NCBI GenBank assembly: GCA_018907035.1
Contig: JACCIC010000142.1
Coordinates: forward strand, 840,001 to 904,000
Direction of reading: 5' to 3'
Length of the DNA: 64,000 bases
Source of the DNA: Sycobia sp. Sy_11
Lineage: Eukaryota; Arthropoda; Insecta; Hymenoptera; Epichrysomallidae
Under the pieces are notes generated by a model. That model had not been told where the DNA came from. It worked only from the letters and a program-made list of their open reading frames with translations, and made no database searches. A program made the position numbers and the translations under genes. Positions 33,816 through 44,984 of this stretch are shown here, one piece after another. Each line of letters begins with the position of its first letter. The stretch's first letter is position 1.

Positions 33816-33926
33816 AGCGCCAAAGCGCCCATAAGCAGTGCAAGCACCAAATACCAAGCGCAAAGCGATCAGTACATAGCGCGAAAGCGGCCAATAAAAC
33901 AATAGTGCAACAGCACCAATTACACG
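33816..33926 (+). repeat. Hairpin-forming minisatellite, about five units
   Basis: Five degenerate units of about 20-24 bp, each beginning AGCGC or AGTGC and containing the matching GCGC/GCAC arm a few bases later (for example AGCGCCAAAGCGC and AGTGCAAGCAC), followed by CCAATA-like spacers. Paired changes (GCGC...GCGC becoming GTGC...GCAC) keep the small stems. No coding function is apparent. Confidence 0.55.
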
Positions 33927-33943
33927 CATAAACCAATATAGAG

Positions 33944-34021
33944 ATAACAATATTTGTTAGACGTTTCGTGGGATTTTGATGCCTTTTAAGGCTTTTCCCC
34001 AAGAGCCAAAAATATTGTTAT
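33944..34021 (+). other. Stem-loop with 12-bp perfect arms
   Basis: ATAACAATATTT at 33944-33955 pairs perfectly with AAATATTGTTAT at 34010-34021; inside lies a smaller stem GCCTT-TT-AAGGC (33981-33992). It may be a tiny MITE or a structured intronic RNA element. Confidence 0.35.
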
Positions 34022-34553
34022 TTATACTGGCTCAAATTGTGTGTTTTTGTTTTATAAATCCTATTTTTACCCATTTATACGTAATAGTGAAACTTCTCCA
34101 TGTTGGAGATTTTTCAACAATGCACAATTTATTTACCTTCCTATAAGATGCTATAAAGGAATTTCAAAATTTATTGCCTACAGGAATATTTATAAGGAAT
34201 TATATAAGAATAATTAGAAGGAAAATTATTGCCTATAAGAAAATTTGAAAATTTATTGTTCTCATTGTCTATATTAGAAATTTCGTGAACTTCAAAAATT
34301 ATACGTAATAAATCAGCCTGTGTATATTTTAGAAATATTTTGAGAATTATTTATTATATGATAATATTATTAGGATATTTATAACAACTATTCTTGGAAA
34401 TATGTAACTATCTTAATGCATAATAAGCTACTATCGTACGAGGATAGAATAGATAACTGATCCCCATAGACTAGAAAACTTTTAGTTATGAAATCACTAA
34501 CAATATTATAGAAAATGTAATCTAAAATACATACTGCAAACAATAGAAATTAC
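34022..34553. other. Intron-like AT-rich DNA
   Basis: It lies between the minisatellite region and the donor of exon B. No element was recognised; short repeats of a TATAAGGAAT-like motif occur near 34190-34250. Confidence 0.35.
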
Positions 34554-34745
34554 CTTTAATATTATTTCTAAATTAATATCACCTTCTTTTGTTATGTAAC
34601 AGCTAGATCCGCAAGCAGTAATATTCTCACCACAACCATATATTATATCAGCATCAGTCTGTGATCGCGTAAGTCTCGGCTTATGAACTTGAGTTAAGCT
34701 TTTAACCTGATTACTTAAATCGTCTCGTTGACTATCCTTTGAAAT
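34554..34745 (-). CDS. Host gene exon B, 192 nt (minus strand)
   Basis: The exon is bounded by a CATTAG acceptor and an AAG-GTAATT donor, in phase 0 at both ends, with 64 codons and no stop. The peptide includes DSQRDDLSNQVKSL, PRLTRSQTDADIIYGCGE and ACGSSCYITKEGDINLEIIL. It joins in phase to exon A upstream and to exon C (24894-24753) downstream across a 9.7-kb intron filled with transposons. The protein is not recognised with certainty. Confidence 0.75.
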
Positions 34746-34898
34746 CTAATGTATGGTAAACATTATTTTAGATATAAATCTTATTCACACGATTAAACAA
34801 ACATAATAAATAGAAGATACATTTTCATGTGAAAAAAAGAATAGCATGGAATAGTATATTACAAATGTTTGTAACTGATAATTAACATTTAATCATAC

Positions 34899-35028
34899 CG
34901 GTTCTTTTCTATCATCATCAGAAGGTGTAGGAGTTTGTTCGGTAACGGTAATAATTGGAGTTGGTACTTCGTATCTTTGTCTACAAATGTTTATCTCCTT
35001 TTTTTCAATACTGTTATCTTCAGTAAAT
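34899..35028 (-). CDS. Host gene exon A, 130 nt (minus strand)
   Basis: It has an acceptor TTAGTTATAG and a donor CCG-GTATGA. It carries 1 nt of a split codon, then 43 codons: TEDNSIEKKEINI, RYEVPTPIITVTEQTPTP and SDDDRKEP. The acidic, proline/threonine-rich ending looks like a linker. The intron to exon B is about 150 nt. The upstream exon was not found; an open stretch near 35190-35130 does not fit by phase. Confidence 0.7.
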
Positions 35029-35059
35029 CTATAACTAATATTATACAATTAAATGAAAA

Positions 35060-36555
35060 TATTAATAAAATAACACGAATATAGTAAGTTCATATCCTCA
35101 ATTTTTTAAAATTATTTTTTCTTATTTAATTCAGTTGTTCAGTATTTTTAGTTGTTTTTGAGCACCATCTTCTTTATTTATTATTATTCTGAAGCACTGG
35201 AATTATTAAAAAGCACAAAAATAAATACATGAGAATGTAGGTGAAAATTAAAATATACGTTCAATATAAATCATACTATTTAATAAAACTAAAAGAATAA
35301 AATTAAAATGAACGCTATTCTTTGATACAGATTAAATAACGAGGGCCTTATATTAAATTACGTAGGTGAGCAATTTAAGCGCGTGCTTTCGTACATACAT
35401 GCTATGTAAAGAAACAGATTAATCTTATTAAAATCATGAAAAATTTATGCAATCAGCAATTATTAAAACTTTGAGATTTACATTAAATTTTACATATTAC
35501 GAATTGGTTGAAAGCCCATCTACAATACATCTCCTAATGAATAAATTAAGCTTCTATCCAAAAATAGGAGGATGTTAGATTTATGGAATAGTAAAAAGAT
35601 TTAGCCAAAAGAAATGATTCGTGTTCTCTTTTTAGTTTTTTAGAAACACTCTAGATAAAATAAACTATACTTTATGTGCGATGGGGTATTCGTCGCTTCC
35701 AAATCTGTAGAGCACGAGGGCCTCTCTCACGGAGTTTCTTTTCTTATTCGTGTATGTGTATGTATGTTTGTAAGTGTGTGAGTAAGTAAAGATAAAATGG
35801 TGCGTGAGACGTCAATGTATTTGTTAATGTCATCGGCGCTCGCTGCCTTGTTTAATATTGTTGCGGATAAGGCAAGATGATTGATGGAGGAAAAAGGAGA
35901 GAGCGATCAAGGAACACGCGGACTTCAGCCTCTTGCCCATTGAAAGTCAACACGATTATTGGTTCTGATGCCTTTCTTCCGAAGAATTAGAAATCGTTCC
36001 TTGAGGGTTCGGAATACAGTGTTGTTGCAGTATGGGAGAATTGAGTTTTCCTCTTATCGTTGGAATTATTACGTAAGATGAAATTTTTGTAATTGCGTGT
36101 GAATTGGATTAGGACGAGATTGGAAGTAGTTAGAATTAAAAGTTAAAATTAGAGATAAGAGAAATTAAAGTAATTAGAGAGACAGAGAGAGAGTGTGTGA
36201 GAGAGAGAGATAGCAAAAAAGAATGAGATTATGAACGAGTAAAAAACGATGTTAAAATATTTATGTAATTATAATCTAGCACTTCCGTTGTAATAAATGA
36301 ACTAAATAAATGTAAGATATCTGTTTATAAATAGTTTATGTAGTAAATCCACCTCTTGTTCTTTCTTTTGTTATTGATGTTTATTATGTATATACTTTAA
36401 TATTTTTATGAGATACATAATTCGCTGCCCGGATTTTTAGGGGACGCCGCGCGCTACAAAGACGAAAGCAAAACTGCTAAATAGGTGGGCGATCGGGTAC
36501 GTAAAAGTGAGGTAGTAAGATCAATCGCCCCCGTACATAGCATCTGCGGTTACGC
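35060..36555. other. Unassigned DNA, possible LTR-like block
   Basis: No coding sequence. 35690-36440 is less AT-rich, has a GAGAGA run at 36178-36210, and ends in a GC-rich patch (CGCTGCCCGGATTTTTAGG, then CGCCGCGCGC) that could be an element border. No second copy was found. Confidence 0.25.
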
Positions 36556-36825
36556 ATTATGAATTTAAATAATGAAATTCGAAAAGTAAAGAGTTAAAAG
36601 TGTACAGAGATATGAGAAAAAAGTGAAACGAGTAAATAGTAAAGAGAAAAGAGTAAAGAGAAAGACGAAAAGTAAATAGAAGAGTGAAAATAGTAAATAG
36701 TAAAGAGGAAAGAATAAAGAGAAAGAGAAAAAGTAAAGAGAACACTGAAAAGAATCAAGAAAAAAAACAAATAAATGTGAATACTGACAGAGAAAGAGAA
36801 TAGAGAGTAGGAGCACAGGCATATA
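36556..36825 (+). repeat. Purine-rich AAAGAGTAAAGAG tract
   Basis: Loose GAGTAAAGAGAAA-type repeats with near-complete purine bias on the plus strand. Minus-strand open frames here (phenylalanine/leucine-rich) are artefacts of composition. Confidence 0.65.
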
Positions 36826-36939
36826 TATACTCGCGCAGGTATATAATTAATATTTATATAATAATATGCGCATTGCAGCGCTGAATCAATTCCGATGTAT
36901 ATATATGTTTATGAAAACCTATTAATGGGTGTATCTTAT

Positions 36940-36944
<5 letters not shown>

Positions 36945-37000
<56 letters not shown>

Positions 37001-37130
37001 ACTTCTACCGATATTGGCGGGAATGTATATTGGCCATTTGTATCTGTCTTGAGAAAACTGTATTGGTCACTTGTACCGATATTGGCGGGAATCTATATTG
37101 GCCATTTGTAATGGGTTATGTATGCCACTT
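36945..37130 (+). repeat. (AT)n and a 68-bp tandem duplication
   Basis: An (AT)n run (36945-36996) is followed by two units that begin GTCACTTSTACCGATATTGG at 36998 and 37066, period 68 bp, the second breaking off after about 48 bp and a shorter third echo GCCACTTGTAATG at about 37116. It sits just past the ORF1-like fragment 37985-37130 in that element's sense. Confidence 0.6.
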
Positions 37131-37985
37131 GTAATGCGTTTTGTACGCTTCCAGATACAATCACTGGTAGTTCTGGGGCCATGTGTCCTTTTGGTATACT
37201 TTCACTTTTGCATATAAACCTTTACCCCAGGCATGAGTATCATAATGGGCTGCCCATTTTTCGTCGCGCTTGCCACCTCTTTCACGGTTTGCACAAATGT
37301 GGGCTCCTCGCTACACTCTCGCCTCTTCTCTATCCGACACACTTTGCATAGATGCCTGGCGTGTCGTCTTCGCCTGTGTCTCCGGCTGCGCTGCGCCCAT
37401 CCCCTTCCAAGACGATACGGCGGGCGTCGCACGATCTTGGATGCATGCGCAGGTGCGCACGTCGCGATCCGCCCTGCCACACTTATAGTAAAATTTCTTG
37501 CTTCGCAGGTGTGTCGGTATTAAAATCTTTTCCTGCTCCGTTGTTTTTATTGTTACTTTGGGATTTTGGGCGGGTTTTCCAACGGTCTGTTTTTTATGTT
37601 GCGACCGAGCGCATGAAGGTGCGGCCTTGCAGCTGTTGGGCTTCTTGGTTCCTCGACGATCTCTTACGTCGAGTCCGAGCTGAACTCGATAAGGTTCATC
37701 TGCCCTTGTTCGAGTTCATTCAAAGCCGGTACGAGTTATTATTAGGGAACCCGGACTTGCTTGCATACACGGTGCTTTCACGTTCTTTGGGGTTAACTTC
37801 ATACCAAAACATGATACCTTGGGATTCTTATCTCTCCTGGTTAGCGCGATTGGTCGGCTAGTATTGACCTCCGTAACCCTCGGCCTCTTCCGATACCTTG
37901 CATTGTGGCTGTTGTTATTGCCGAGATCTGGAATAAAATTTTCAGTGTTAGATGAGTAGTATTTTTTTATGTCCGACATATGAAC
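37131..37985 (-). pseudogene. R1-clade LINE ORF1 5' part
   Basis: On the minus strand an ATG at 37979 starts MSDIKKYYSSNTENF and DLGNNNSHNARYRKRPRV, then stays recognisable through frameshifts to about 37200. The 37240-37440 DNA is repeated at 19085-19300. The assignment to ORF1 rests on its position directly after an R1-type 3' UTR in the same orientation and on its presence with R1-clade pieces at both loci; no zinc knuckle is preserved. Confidence 0.4.
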
Positions 37986-38029
37986 TCTATTTATTTTCCC
38001 ATCGTTCAGATCCCTAGTTTGGAAGACTA

Positions 38030-39235
38030 CGGGGGTGATCTTTTTTATGAATTGACTCAGTTATTGTTTCTTGCACATAAACATTCCCGGCTGCACCTAG
38101 CTTTCGCTTGATCGGCCGGTTGTGCTCCAGAGCTTTACAGTATTGCTGATCTTTTCTTATTAGTGCAGATCTGTGCATCATTGTGACTTTTGTGGACCTA
38201 CAGTTTATAGTGGGTTCCGAACCACTTATTATTGCACCTTGTATAATATATTCAGACTAGAGTTGTAACCAGTGTAAAAGCTAGTTATTCTTATTGCTAA
38301 TTGTCTATTGCGTTTTGTAGACCAGTGTATAGTGCTGGTTTACTTGTTTAGGAAAAATAAAATGATATATTTGTGTATGTGTATATATTGCCTTATGATT
38401 TAGTTGCGGCTAGTTTATTTACAGTTTTGTGAGCCGGTGTATGGCTGCGGTCCACTGTATTAGTGTATATACTTTGCTTCTGTAAAAATTTTTATTTGTA
38501 TAACATCCTTTGTATATATTTTCCTTTACAACTGCCTGTTCCCTACCTATCTATTCAGATTGCTCTCTATCGCTTTAAGAGACTCCTTTGTTTGTAGAAG
38601 CTCTTTAACTAGTCTCTAGTGCTTTGTAATGCATTTGGCTCAATAGAGCTCTTACCTTAATAGAGGTATTATTTTCTCTTTCGAACCTGATCCTAATTTC
38701 CTCATATTTGGGACAGACGGTCAGGACGTGTCCACCTCCCCACATGTGCATGTATCGCTTTCTCTCTCTCAGATAAAAGTGAGAGAGACCCGAGACCCGA
38801 AGTCACCATGCCCAGTGAGGAACTGGGTTAGCCATCGCGACGACGTGATCCAGTCTGCCCCAATCCCATCTCTGATTAGATAGATAAGAATGTGACAGCC
38901 TGCCTTTTGTCGAGTTATTCTAGATCGTCTGCCAATCATCGAGATATCTTTCTGATATCTCTCTCGCGGCACGACGTTGGTCCGCAGGTGACGCTGCATT
39001 CTTTGAGTGCTTGCGAGCATGAGTTGCTCCTCTACACACATCAAATCGTGCCAACCTGCCGCTGCATAAGTAGCGATAGGTGAGAACAGCCCGGTATAGT
39101 TAGTACTAAGCAACTCAAATTTAAGGCCCCATTCCCATCTTGCCAGGCGTCCAATCCTGTTAAACAAATTCACACATTTGGATTGTACCACTACAGCAAT
39201 TAAGTGTTAGAAGGTAATATAGTTAAGTCGAATGA
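38030..39235 (-). pseudogene. R1-clade LINE relic 2, ORF2 C-terminus and 3' UTR
   Basis: The minus-strand frame 39191-38769 reads CVNLFNRIGRLARWEWGLKF, YTGLFSPIATYAAAGWHDLM and WLTQFLTGHGDFGSRVSL, the post-reverse-transcriptase region of R1/TRAS-type ORF2, shared with relic 1 (FLTGHGDFGSYLSRF). The zinc finger near 38740 is decayed. The 3' UTR (38570-38085) matches 18230-18500. The copy is 5'-truncated at about 39235. Confidence 0.7.
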
Positions 39236-39670
39236 TTATTCACGCTTTCATTGCACTTATTATTATTATCTTATAAAGTGTGGGAGGTGCAGCGATACAC
39301 TAGGTCGGCCCTGATAACAAACCGCTCCTGATTATCAAAGGGAATTGGTATTCGCCTTTTTACACCCTAAAACCAGGTTAAACCTCCTCTCTGAGGCAAA
39401 GTGCCCGTATGCACTACTCGTCCATTAAAACAAAAAGACTAAGCACCACATAAAACCTACAAAATTGGTGCACACAACTAGATTGCTTGAAAATATATTT
39501 TTGAATATTGCAAAATGCAATCTCTAGATCTCAAAACAATGAAGCGGCCGGTTGCGCGACTAAAACCCGAATGTGTCTGCAACAGATTGCAACCCTCGGA
39601 ACTGTGGCTTTGACCATTATCTTAAACTTTTGTATATAAACTGTAAGTTAAACATCGTGACATATATATA
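39236..39670. other. Unassigned flank of copia element 1
   Basis: No gene. It ends in a short ATATATA run that supplies the 5-bp target duplication of the copia element. Confidence 0.4.
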
Positions 39671-39919
39671 TGTTGAAATATAAGATGATTCTTATTAGTC
39701 AAATGGTTTATTTAAGATACAGTATACTCAAGATGCATTACATAATAATATACACTACGTGTTTAGTATAAGGCCGCCGAGACTCGAGAGAGCGAGCGCT
39801 GTTATACAAAGTCGGCTCAAGCCAGACGATCACATATACTACAGAGGTGGGGATCGCTTACATATGTGTGTTCCCTTACTCGCTAGGGTTAGACTCGCGT
39901 CTAATGCACATTCTCCACG
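39671..39919 (-). repeat. Copia element 1, 3' LTR
   Basis: 249 bp, beginning TGTTGAAATA on the plus strand. It matches 44023-44276 over its full length. Confidence 0.85.
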
Positions 39920-39966
39920 CACCTCCTTACATTTGTTCTGTACGCTCATCTTATTTTTCTACTAAT

Positions 39967-42900
39967 TTATACAATGTTTAGTTTTTTTCTAAATCTTTCA
40001 AATTTTTCTTTACATAACGCTTTCGTAAATATGTCTGCTATGTTATCATTTGAGCCTATCTTACAAACTCCAATTAGTCCTTTACTAACATGAACATAGT
40101 GATAATGAATTTCTATATACTTTGAATTCTTTGTATAATTACAATATTTCGCAATATGGGCAGCTCGTGAATTGTCCTCGAAAATCTTTACTGGAGTTTT
40201 CAATTTTATATCAAAATCTCTCAATAGCTCTACTATAAATTTCACTTCGCTAACTGCTTCTGACAAAGCTACATACTCTGCATATGTGAAAGCTTTCGTT
40301 ATGCTTTTTTGTTTTCGCGATTTCCAGTCTAATACATTTCCAAATAATCTTATAGCATATCCTGTCGTGGATTTTCTATTAACATTATCACCTGCCCGAT
40401 CTACATCCACTAGGTAATCTAAAATGTCTAAATTTACGTTTTTCTTATATGTCAATTTTAAATCTTTTGTTAAATATAAATATTTTAAAATACGTATTTT
40501 CGAGCGTATTTTCAATGTTACTCATTATAATTACTTTGATATATACTAAGATAATTCACGCTGAAGCTTACGTCAGGTCGCGAGTTTGAACTTATATATA
40601 ATAAAGCACCTATCAAATTGCAATATTTCATACTCATATTGCATTCTTTTGCTTTCTCAATTTTTAAATTTGTTTCCATTGGCTTGCTATATAATTTTCC
40701 GGACTCTATTTGATATTTTCTTGCTAATGACTCGATATATTTTCTATGGTTCATTATTATTACATTTTCTTTATAATTATTTTCTATGCTTATGCCATGA
40801 TATTCTGTAATTTTTCCTAAATCTTTCATTTTAAATTTATCCTTTAAAGTTTTCTTTAATCTTTCTATATTATTTTTCATCTACATAGAGTAAAATATAT
40901 ACCTTTTCACTTAATTTATCATAAGTATATAGACAATAATCTACATTACTTCTTTTAAATTTGAACTTTGTTACATATTTATCAAAACATTCATACCATG
41001 CCCCTGGGCTTTCTCGCAATCTCAACAATGCTTTTAACAATTTACACACTCTATTTGTACCATCTTCATATCCTTTTGGTTGATTTACATATATCTCCGA
41101 GCTAATTTTACCATTAAGAAAAGCCGTGACAATACCCATTTGTTCGACAATTAACGCGTTTTGACAACAAAATGCATGTAAAAATTTCAACGTCTGGATT
41201 TTAGCTACTGGAGCGTATATGTCATCAATTCCATCTGTTTGTTGCAAACCTCTCACAACTCTTCTCGCTTTATACGAATCATCCGATTGTCTTGTATAGA
41301 CCCATTTAACATCGATAACTTATTTATTTTTTACATCTTCAACTAATTCCCATGTTTTGCTTCCTTTTATACTATTAATTTCGCTATCCATTACTTTTTT
41401 CCAATTTTTATTTTCATTGCTTTCCATCGTCTCCTCGAACGTATGAAGTACTTCTAATCTAGAGTAATTTACTTAAATATTATGACTTTCATTTTCAGGA
41501 TATCGTTTTATTGGACTTTTTTTCTCGCGTAACGATCTACCAGGAGTTTTCGATCTCTGGTCTTCATTGAATACGAAATTCGCATCTTCATCTATATCAG
41601 TTTCGGATCTCTACTTTTTTTCATCAAAATTGAATTTCTCATTTATATCTGCATCCATTTCCGAACTAATATCACTCTCAGTATCATTATCTGATATTGA
41701 TATCATTATCTGATCTCTATGCATTTAATATCCTTTTCTACTACATCTACATGTCTAGTAACTGAAATTTTGTTTTTCATTAGCACTCTATAACCTACAT
41801 CATTATATCCTACGAATATACCCATTTCAGCTTTCTTATCCCATTTTGACGATCTTTTCTGGTTTTCTAACAAAGACTTTACTAACATACCATTTCAAAT
41901 TTTCTACATTTGACTTTTTCCTAAAAAATATTTCATATGGAGTTTTCTATTCTATTGTATTCGTCAAAATTCTATTTCTTAAATATGTTGCTGCACAAAT
42001 AATTTTAGGCTAGTAACGCTTGTGTACTTTCGCTTTCGTTAGTAAACAACGCGCCTTATCCATAATTTTTCGATTGAAACGCTCTGCCGTACCGTTCAAT
42101 TCGCGTACATACGTTGGACAATTATTTAAAACAATTCCTTTCTCTTTTGCAAATTTATAAATTTTTTTATTTAGGTATCCTCTTCCATTATCGCATCTTA
42201 AAACTTTAACTTTTTGTACTGTTAGATTTTCGCTCTCATTAATAAATTGTACTGAACAATTAAAAACCTCATCTTTGGATTTTATACAGTAAACTTTAGC
42301 AATTTTGCTGTAATCGTTAGTAAATGAAACAAAATAATACTTTTCTCCATTCAATTCTGTAGTTTTAAAACTACCACATTCATCTGTATGTATGATCTCC
42401 AAAATAACTTTAGCGGTTTTTCTATAATTTTTAAAAGGAACGTTATGCATCTTATTTTCTATACATGTTTTGCATTTCATGTATTCTTTTTCAAGTTCGC
42501 TTGGAATACCTTCGATCAGTTTTCGCGAGCTTAGTATGTTTAAATAGCTAAAATTTACATTACCTAATTTCCTATGCTATTTCTCTGTCAATGTCATGTT
42601 ATTATTATTTTTTATTTCACATACATAACTTTCCGTTTGACTCAAACTACTTTTTAGTTTATAAACATTGTTCTCTTTAAATACTACCACTATTAGCTTA
42701 TTATCTTCATCAATAATTTTAGTTTGATTTCCTTTTGACACAATCGTATTTTTCTGTGTCAATTTTCCATAACTAATTAAATTTACATTCATATCTTTTG
42801 TATAGTAAACATTACTCATTATAACTTTATTCTTATTTTTATATGTATAAAACTCACCACAACATTTCCGATTTTTGTTGCCTTTACAGACCTATTGTCT

Positions 42901-43850
42901 CTTAAAGAAATATTTACGGGTTCCTTTAGTTCTATGCAATTTGCAAAATAATCCTCATTATTAGTTATGTGGTCAGTGCAACCACTATCAAGCAACCAGT
43001 CGATCTCACTTATAACTAGCCTGCCTGTTCTTGTTTTCCTCTCTTGCTGTTACTACCCAAGTGCTCGGTTCTTGTTTTCTCTGCTCGCTCATTCCCACAG
43101 CTTCGTGTTGACGATAGTTTACTTGGCCTCTGTTTTGATTACCTCTCCTTCCTCGTCCACGACCTCTGGCTCTTGTCGAACCTCTCCATATACCGACGTT
43201 ATTGCTTGCTTGACCTTCTTAACATTCTTTTGTAAAGTGCCCCGTTTTTCCGCATTTATAACATTTTCCTTTTTTTGTTATAAATACATTTGTTCTCTTT
43301 TCTTCATTATCTTCTACGATTTTCATCTCGGCTATTTGAATTTTGTTCTTTTTATATGCTGTCTTTTTATCAGCTTCTTTTAACGTATCTATCAAATCTG
43401 CAAAATAACTACTTGGCAATGTATTAAGCATATAATTTAGTTTCTCTTTCTCTGTGATTTTTGAACCAGCACATTTTAAATGATTTACAGCTTTCTTAAA
43501 TTCACTAAAGAAGGTAGCTGTGCCACGAAATTTTTCAAGTCTTAAATTTTCTAATTTATTTCAGTAAACTATTTGTAACACCGTCGACTCTTTTAAATAC
43601 ATTTAATCAAGTTTTTAATTATTTTTAGTGCTGTGTCTTCTTCACAAATAAATTCTAGTTGTCTATTTGAAATCAAATTATGTATTAAATTTGTTGCCTT
43701 CACGTCCTTATCATTCCATTCTTCGTCTTTGTCTATTTGTCTTTTCTCTATTGATCACTTCATCACATTTTTTAAAAACATTCCAATTCGTATCTTCCAC
43801 ATTTTATAGTCTCCATCAAACACTGGTTTTACTATATCTTTTTTCTCCAT
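39967..43850 (-). pseudogene. Copia element 1 gag-pol polyprotein, broken
   Basis: From an ATG at 43850 (EKKDIVKPVFDGDYKMWKI, typical copia gag start) the minus strand gives: gag zinc knuckle CYKCGKTGHFTKEC (about 43260-43220), protease WLLDSGCTDHI (about 43000), integrase (42480-42010) with IHTDECG, LRCDNG and ELNGTAERFNRKI, reverse transcriptase (41256-40518) with VTAFLNGKI and YVLYVDD-type motif cut by a frameshift (YVDEK, stop), and RNase H (40515-39967) with SKYIEIHYHYV. At least six frameshifts or stops break it, so it is defective. It encodes retrotransposition only and no envelope. Confidence 0.85.
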
Positions 43851-44011
43851 CTTATCCTTGTCTTGAATTTTCTTTCGTGTTCAGAAAATACTTCTAGAAT
43901 GTTATCTATACGTGGCTTCCCTATTTTCAATATGGCTCACGTTTTTTTTCTTTTTATAGAGATTCACTTTGATTTTTAAAAGTAAATCGTATGATTCATA
44001 AACAAATCACA

Positions 44012-44022
44012 CTCTACTACCA
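44012..44022 (-). other. Copia element 1 primer-binding site
   Basis: The minus strand reads TGGTAGTAGAG immediately next to the 5' LTR. It differs at one position from the complement of the initiator tRNA-Met 3' end (CTCTGCTACCA). Confidence 0.6.
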
Positions 44023-44271
44023 TGTTGAAATACAGGGTGATTTTTATTAGTAAAATGGTTTAGTCAAGATACATTATATTCAATATACATTATATAATAA
44101 TATACACTACGTGTTTAGTATAAGGCCGCAGAGACTCGAGAGAGCGAGCACTGGTATACAAAGTCGGCTCAAGCCAGACGCTCACATGTACTGCAGAGGT
44201 GGGGATCGCTTACATATGTGTGTTCCCTTACTCGCTAGGATTAGACTCGCGTAGAGTCTAATGTACATTCT

Positions 44272-44276
<5 letters not shown>
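44023..44276 (-). repeat. Copia element 1, 5' LTR
   Basis: 254 bp, TG...CA ends on the plus strand (TGTTGAAATA to TCTCAACA). An (AT)n microsatellite follows directly (44277-44337). Confidence 0.85.

Positions 44277-44337
<61 letters not shown>
44277..44337 (+). repeat. (AT)n microsatellite
   Basis: About 60 bp of near-perfect AT repeats, probably seeded by or the target of copia element 1. Confidence 0.85.
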
Positions 44338-44338
<1 letters not shown>

Positions 44339-44469
44339 AGAAAACATAACTAAAATGAAGTGTATGAACTATAGCACGAACATTCCGCCCGCCTTCCTCA
44401 ATAGACGAACTAAAATATAATTATTTACGCATATATACATATTAAAGGTGCTTAAGTTATTTGATTTCC

Positions 44470-44940
44470 TTATTCGGTAGGTAGTCCACTCTACGTACAT
44501 AAGCGAACAATATGTCTTCCGAACATTCCAGTCACAGATTTTACCGTTACTACTCTTATAATTCCATTAGCTCCGGGATGACATTTTGTAACTCGCCCCA
44601 ATGACCACTTCTAGGTGGATATCTTTCATCACGGTGAAGTATCAGTTGACCAACTTGATAGTTATGCATCGCAGTTCTCCATTTACTCCGCTCGTGCAAA
44701 TACTGTAAATATTCCTTCGAGCATTGATTCTAAAATTTATTGCCAATTCTTTGAAGTAATTGATATCGGCGCAAACGATTTTCTGACATTAGTGATAGAC
44801 CATATCTTTCATCTGGAATCAGTCCCAATGTTCCTCCATTTAAGAAATGTGCAACGGTCAAAACATTTAAGTCATCGTGAACTATCACAACACATGATTT
44901 TTCAGAGATATCGTTTCAGAGATATGTTAAATACTTAACA
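44470..44940 (-). pseudogene. BEL/Pao retrotransposon pol C-terminus
   Basis: Minus-strand frames read LTVAHFLNGGTLGLIPDE, NRLRRYQLLQRIGNKF, SKWRTAMHNYQVGQLI and RDERYPPRSGHWG, the domain after integrase typical of BEL/Pao elements (DUF5641-type, with GxLVLLxDExxPPxxWxLG). It ends FAYVRRVDYLP. The plus-strand frame 44615-44938 is its antisense shadow. No LTR was found. Confidence 0.7.
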
Positions 44941-44984
44941 TATAAGTATCTAAATATCTAACAGTGATTATAAATTGTAAAAGC

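Larger units (their letters stand above)
39671..44276 (-). mobile_element. Ty1/copia element 1 with both LTRs
   Basis: The element is 4606 bp, minus strand. LTRs are 39671-39919 and 44023-44276, and they differ by a 5-bp indel and scattered substitutions. The flanks show a 5-bp ATATA duplication, though inside AT-rich DNA this is weak evidence. A primer-binding site (44012-44022) touches the 5' LTR, and a purine-rich AAGGAGGTG lies beside the 3' LTR. The coding order gag, protease, integrase, reverse transcriptase, RNase H is diagnostic of Ty1/copia. Confidence 0.9.

Noticed and set aside
35130..35195. An exon upstream of exon A
   Set aside because: It has an acceptor-like CCAG and an open stretch, but no donor of the phase required by exon A.
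44615..44938. 107-residue plus-strand open frame
   Set aside because: The minus strand here encodes a recognisable BEL/Pao domain, so the plus frame is a shadow.
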